DNA of 64,000 bases from Megaustenia siamemsis (taxonomy: Eukaryota > Mollusca > Gastropoda > Stylommatophora > Ariophantidae): the NCBI GenBank assembly GCA_032433765.1, contig JAVIAB010000025.1, positions 36,540,782 to 36,604,781 of the forward strand, given 5' to 3'. A program made the translations under genes and the position numbers. The notes beneath the pieces were generated by a model. It was not told where the DNA came from. It did no database searches and saw only the letters and a list, made by a program, of their open reading frames with translations. The number at the start of each line of letters is the position of its first letter. Within the stretch, counting starts at the first letter, position 1. Shown here in pieces: positions 59,095 to 64,000 of the stretch.

Positions 59095-59517
59095 ATTAAC
59101 GATTCTAGATGTGATCAACAAAACCAATATTCTAGATGTGATCAGCAAAATCAAGATTCTAGGTTAAGTCAACAAAATCAAGATCTTAGATGAGATCAAA
59201 CAAAATCAAGATCCTAGATGAGATCAAACAAAATAAAAAAATATAGATGTGATCAAACAAAATCAAGAATATAGATGTGATCAAACAAAATCAAGATTCT
59301 AGATGTGATCAAACAAAATCAAGATTCTAGATGTGATCAAACAAAATCAAGAATATAGATGTGATCAAACAAAATCAAGATTCTAGATGTGATCAACACA
59401 ATCATGATTCTAGATGTAATCAACAAAATCAAGATTCTAGATGTGATCAACACAATCAAGATTCTAGATGTGATCAACAAAATCAAGATTCTAGATGTGA
59501 TCAACAAAATCAACAAA
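59095..59517. repeat. 27/28-bp minisatellite, about 15 copies
   Basis: Monomer GATGTGATCAACAAAATCAA + GATTCTA. It shares GATCAA...AAATCAAGA words with the array to its left. Confidence 0.92.
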
Positions 59518-59654
59518 GTCGGCCATATGTGCTCGACAAAAGTTACTTTTGAACATTCACGTCGCCATATTTATCATCGAATGTGGAAGTGTAGGCAACT
59601 TAATCTCCGACTAAATACGTCACACAAAACGGAAATCGTAGTTCTCCACGATTG

Positions 59655-59910
59655 ATGGTTTGCTGCTAGTTCTTGTATTTCTTGTAGTTCTTGGTTGCCT
59701 ATTAGTCCCATGGTTGAACCTTCCCTAGTAATTGTTCTGCGTAGCAAATCTCTTAGTCTGCCTTGTTTTCTATTACCAGATGGTTTCCACATGAATGCCT
59801 GATGGGCAAGTCTTTCTTCATTCATTCTCAGCACATGACCGATGTATTTCCTCCTTCTTATAAAGCTCAACACGTATTCTTGTTTTGATTCCTCACTTAT
59901 CTGTTTATTT
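59655..59910 (-). pseudogene. LINE C-terminal remnant (related to family F)
   Basis: Minus strand reads R-R-R-K-Y-I-G-H-V-L-R-M-N-E-E-R-L-A, H-Q-A-F-M-W-K-P-S-G-N-R-K-Q-G-R-L-R-D, L-L-R-R-T-I-T-R-E and W-R-T-T-I: the G-H-V-L-R-M / G-R-P-R / W-R tail blocks of a LINE ORF2. The 5' end abuts the 17-bp array. Confidence 0.82.
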
Positions 59911-59924
59911 GAAATGTAACGTTG

Positions 59925-62900
59925 CTTGTGATATGATGGTGACGATATGATGGTGATATGATGGTGATATGACGGTGATATGACGATATGATGGTGATAT
60001 GACGATGTGATGGTGATATGACGATGTGATGGTGATATGATGGTGATATGACGATGTGATGGTGATATGATGGTGATATGATGGTGATATGACGATGTGA
60101 TGACGATATGATGATGACGATGTGATGGTGATATGACGATGTGATGACGATATGATGGTGACGATGTGATGACGATATGATGGTGACGATGTGATGACGA
60201 TATGATGGTGACGTTGTGATGACGATATGATGGTGACGATGTGATGGTGATGACGATATGATGGTGATGACGATATGATGGTGATGACGATATGATGGTG
60301 ATGGCGATATGATGGTGATGGCGATATGATGGTGATATGACGATATGATGGTGATGGCGATATGATAGTGATATGACGATATGATGGTGATATGACGATA
60401 TGATGGTGATGGCGATATGATGGTGATGGCGATATGATGGTGATATGATGATATGATGGTGATGGCGATATGAGGGTGATATGACGATATGATGGTGATA
60501 TGACGATATGATGGTGATGGCGATATGATGGTGATATGACGATATGATGGTGATATGACGATGTGATGGTGATATGATGATGTGATGGTGATATGATGGT
60601 GATATGACGATGTGATGGTGATATGACGATATGATGGTGATATGACGATATGATGGTGATATAACGATGTGATGGTGATATGACGATATGATGGTGATAT
60701 GACGATATGATGGTTATACGACGATGTGATGGTGATATGACGATGTGATGGTGATATGACGATGCTATGGTGATATGACGATGTTATGGTGATATGATGG
60801 TGATATGACGATGTGATGGTGATATGACGATATGATGACGATATGATGGTGACGATATGATGACGATATGATGATGACGATGTGATGACGATATGATGGT
60901 GACGATGTGATGACGATATGATGGTGACGATATGATGGTGATGACGATATGATGGTGATATGACGATATGATGGTGATATGACGATATGATGGCGATGGC
61001 GATATGATGGTGATATGACGATATGATGGTGATGGCGATATGATGGTGATGACGATATAATGGTGATATGACGATATGATGGTGATGACGATATGATGGT
61101 GATGGCGATATGATGGTGATATGACGATATGATGATGATGACGACATAATAATGATGACGATATGGTGATGGTGACGATATGATGGTGATGACGATTTGA
61201 TGATGATGACGATATGGTGATGATGACGATATGGTAATGGTGACGATATGATGATGATGACGATATGATAATGATGACGATATGGTGATGATGACGATAT
61301 GGTGATGGTGACGATATGGTGATGGTGACGATATGATAATGATGACGATATGGTGATGATGACGATATGGTGATGATGACGATATGATGATAATGACGAT
61401 ATGATGATGATGACGATATGGTGATGATGACGATATGATAATGATGACGATATGGTGATGATGACGATATGGTGATGATGACGATTTGATGATGATGACG
61501 ATATGGTGATGGTGACGATATGATGGTGATGACAATATGATGGTGATGACGATATGATGATGATGACGATATGATAATGATGACGATATGGTGATGGTGA
61601 CGATATGATAATGATGACGATATGGTGATGATGACGATATGGTGATGGTGACGATATGATAGTGATGACAATATGATGGTGATGACGATATGATGATGAT
61701 GACGATATGATAGTGATGACAATATGATGGTGATGACAATATGATGGTGATGACGATATGATGATGATGACAATATGATGATGATGAAGATGACAATATG
61801 ATGATGATGTCGATATGATGATGATGACGATATGGTGATGATGACGATATGATGATGATGACAATATGATGGTGATGACGATATGGTGATGATGACGATA
61901 TAATGATGATGACAATATGATGGTGATGACGATATGATGATGGTGACGATATGGTGGTGGTGACGATATGATGGTGAAGGCGATATGGTGATGGTGACGA
62001 TATGATGATGATGACGATATGGTGATGGTGACGATATGATAGTGATGACGATATGATGATGACAATAAAGATGGTGATGACGATATGATGATGATGATGA
62101 CAATATGATGATGATGGCGATATGATGATGATGACAATATGATGATGATGACGATATGGTGATGATGACGATATGATGATGATGACGATATGATGATGAT
62201 GACAATATGATGATGACGATATGGTGATGATGACGATATGATGATGATGACGATATGGTGATGATGACAATATGATGATGATGACGATATGATGATGATG
62301 ACAATATGATGATGATGACGATATGGTGATGATGACGATATGATGATGATGACAATATGATGATGATGACGATATGATGATGGTGACAATATGATGATGA
62401 TGACGATATGGTGATGATGACGATATGATGATGATGAATATATGATGGTGATGACGATATGATGATGGTGACGATATGGTGATGGTGACGATATGATGAT
62501 GATGACGATATGGTGATGGTGACGATATGATAGTGATGACGATATGATGGTGATGACGATATGATGGTGATGACGATATGATGATGATGATGACGATATG
62601 ATGATGATGATGACAATAAAGCTGGTGATGACGATATGATGGTGATGACGATATGATGTTGATGACGATATGATGATGATGATGACGATATGATGGTGCT
62701 GACGATATGATGGTGATGACGATATGATGGTGATGACGATATGATGATGACGATATGTTGATGACGATATGATGGTGCTGACGATATGATGGTGCTGACG
62801 ATATGATGATGATGACGAAATGATGGTGCTGACGATATGATGATGATGACGATATGATGATGACGATATGATGATGACGATATGGTGGTGATGATATGAT

Positions 62901-64000
62901 GATAACGATATAATGGTGGTGACGATATGATGATGATGGTGACGATATGATGATGATGATATGATGATGATGATATGATGATGACGATATGATGATGTGA
63001 TGGTGATGACGATATGATAATGAAGGTGACGATATGATGGTACGATATAATGGTGACGATGTAATGGTGATGACGATATGATGAGAACGACATGATGGTG
63101 ACGATATGATGGTGATGACGATATGATGGTGATGACGATATGATGAGAACGACATGATGTTGACGATATGATAGTGAAGATATGATGATGACGAATTGAT
63201 GGTGAAGATATGATGGTGACGATCTGATAGTGATATTATGGTGATGACGATATGATGGTGACGATGTGATGGTGATATGATGGTGATGATGATATGATGG
63301 TGACGATGTGATGGTGATATGATGGTGATAATGATATGTTAGTGACGATGTGATAACGATATGATGGTGACGATGTGATGACGACATGATGATGACGGTA
63401 TGATGGTGACGATGTGATGGTGATACAATGGTGATGACGATATGATGGTGACGATGTGATGGTGATATCATGGTGATGCCAAGATGATGGTGGCGATGTG
63501 ATGGTGATGACGATATGATGGTGATGACGATATGATGGTGACGATGTGATGGTGATGACGATGTGATAGTGATGACGATATGATGGTAACGATGTGATGG
63601 TGATGACGATATGATGGTGACGATGTGATGGTGATGACGATATGATGGTGATGATAGGATGGTGATGACGATATGATGGTGACGATGTTATAGTGATGAC
63701 GATATGATGGTGATAACGATCTGATAGTGATGACGATATGATGGTGATGACGATATGATGGTGATAACAATGTGATGGTGATGATGACAATATGATGGTG
63801 ACGATATGATTGTGACGATATGATTGTGACGATGTGGTGGTGACGATATGATGGTGACGATGTGATGGTGATGACGATATGATGATGACGATATAATGGT
63901 GACGATGTGATGGTGACGATATGATGGTGACGATGTGATGGTGATGACGACATGATGATGACGATATGATGATGATGACGATGTGATGGTAATGACGATA
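59925..64000. repeat. 17-bp GATGAC-type minisatellite, runs off the window
   Basis: Core unit GATGATGACGATATGGT (17 bp) with GATGGTGATATGAC, GATGTGATGG and other variants. The best 17-bp order is at 61100-62900; the flanks are more mixed. The Ser/His/Ile-rich minus-strand frames are artefacts of a 3 x 17 reading cycle. Confidence 0.94.

Noticed and set aside
59897..63953. Ser/His/Ile-rich minus-strand frames of 800-900 codons
   Set aside because: Artefact of the 17-bp GATGAC array; several frames overlap with the same composition.

Overview
The window is eukaryotic nuclear DNA from an invertebrate, most likely a lophotrochozoan and probably a mollusc. The reasons are spliced GT-AG introns, a class A peptide-type GPCR with the TM7 signature NHSINFLLYC, several families of non-LTR retrotransposons (LINEs) with an AP-type endonuclease, and tRNA-derived SINEs. 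No search was run, so the phylum is an inference. There is no rRNA, CRISPR array or prokaryotic gene organisation.

One convincing host gene is present. It is a four-exon GPCR on the plus strand: exon 1 16723-16844, exon 2 19299-19460, exon 3 25470-26001, exon 4 35748-36221. All three introns have GT-AG borders and matching phases (2, 2, 0). The joined frame is 429 codons with seven plausible membrane segments. The introns (about 2.5, 6.0 and 9.7 kb) are filled with minisatellites and broken transposons.

Layout. 1-3.2 kb: LINE remnants on the minus strand. 3.2-14.1 kb: minisatellites mixed with LINE and SINE copies. 14.5-16.6 kb: a 30-bp array split by a SINE. 16.7-36.2 kb: the GPCR gene. 36.3-43.5 kb: a chain of different minisatellites (40, 35, 24, 22 and 31 bp) and one SINE. 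44.1-45.5 kb: a LINE broken by a second, 5'-truncated LINE with a 12-bp target-site duplication. 45.5-57.5 kb: about 249 copies of a 48-bp monomer with higher-order structure. 58.2-64 kb: further arrays and one LINE remnant. About 40 of the 64 kb is tandem repeat by my estimate.

The main discovery is how the arrays seem to have started. Three arrays are tandem amplifications of three different conserved blocks of LINE ORF2: 47 bp in intron 2, 42 bp in intron 3, and the 12-kb 48-bp satellite. Another 42-bp array matches the 3' tail of a tRNA-SINE 1.6 kb away. At the GPCR gene itself, the 3' splice site of exon 3, the 5' splice site of exon 3 and an AATAAA-containing segment just after the stop codon each lie in an array whose monomer copies that boundary. 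The long open frames across these arrays are by-products of repeat periods and are not called as genes.
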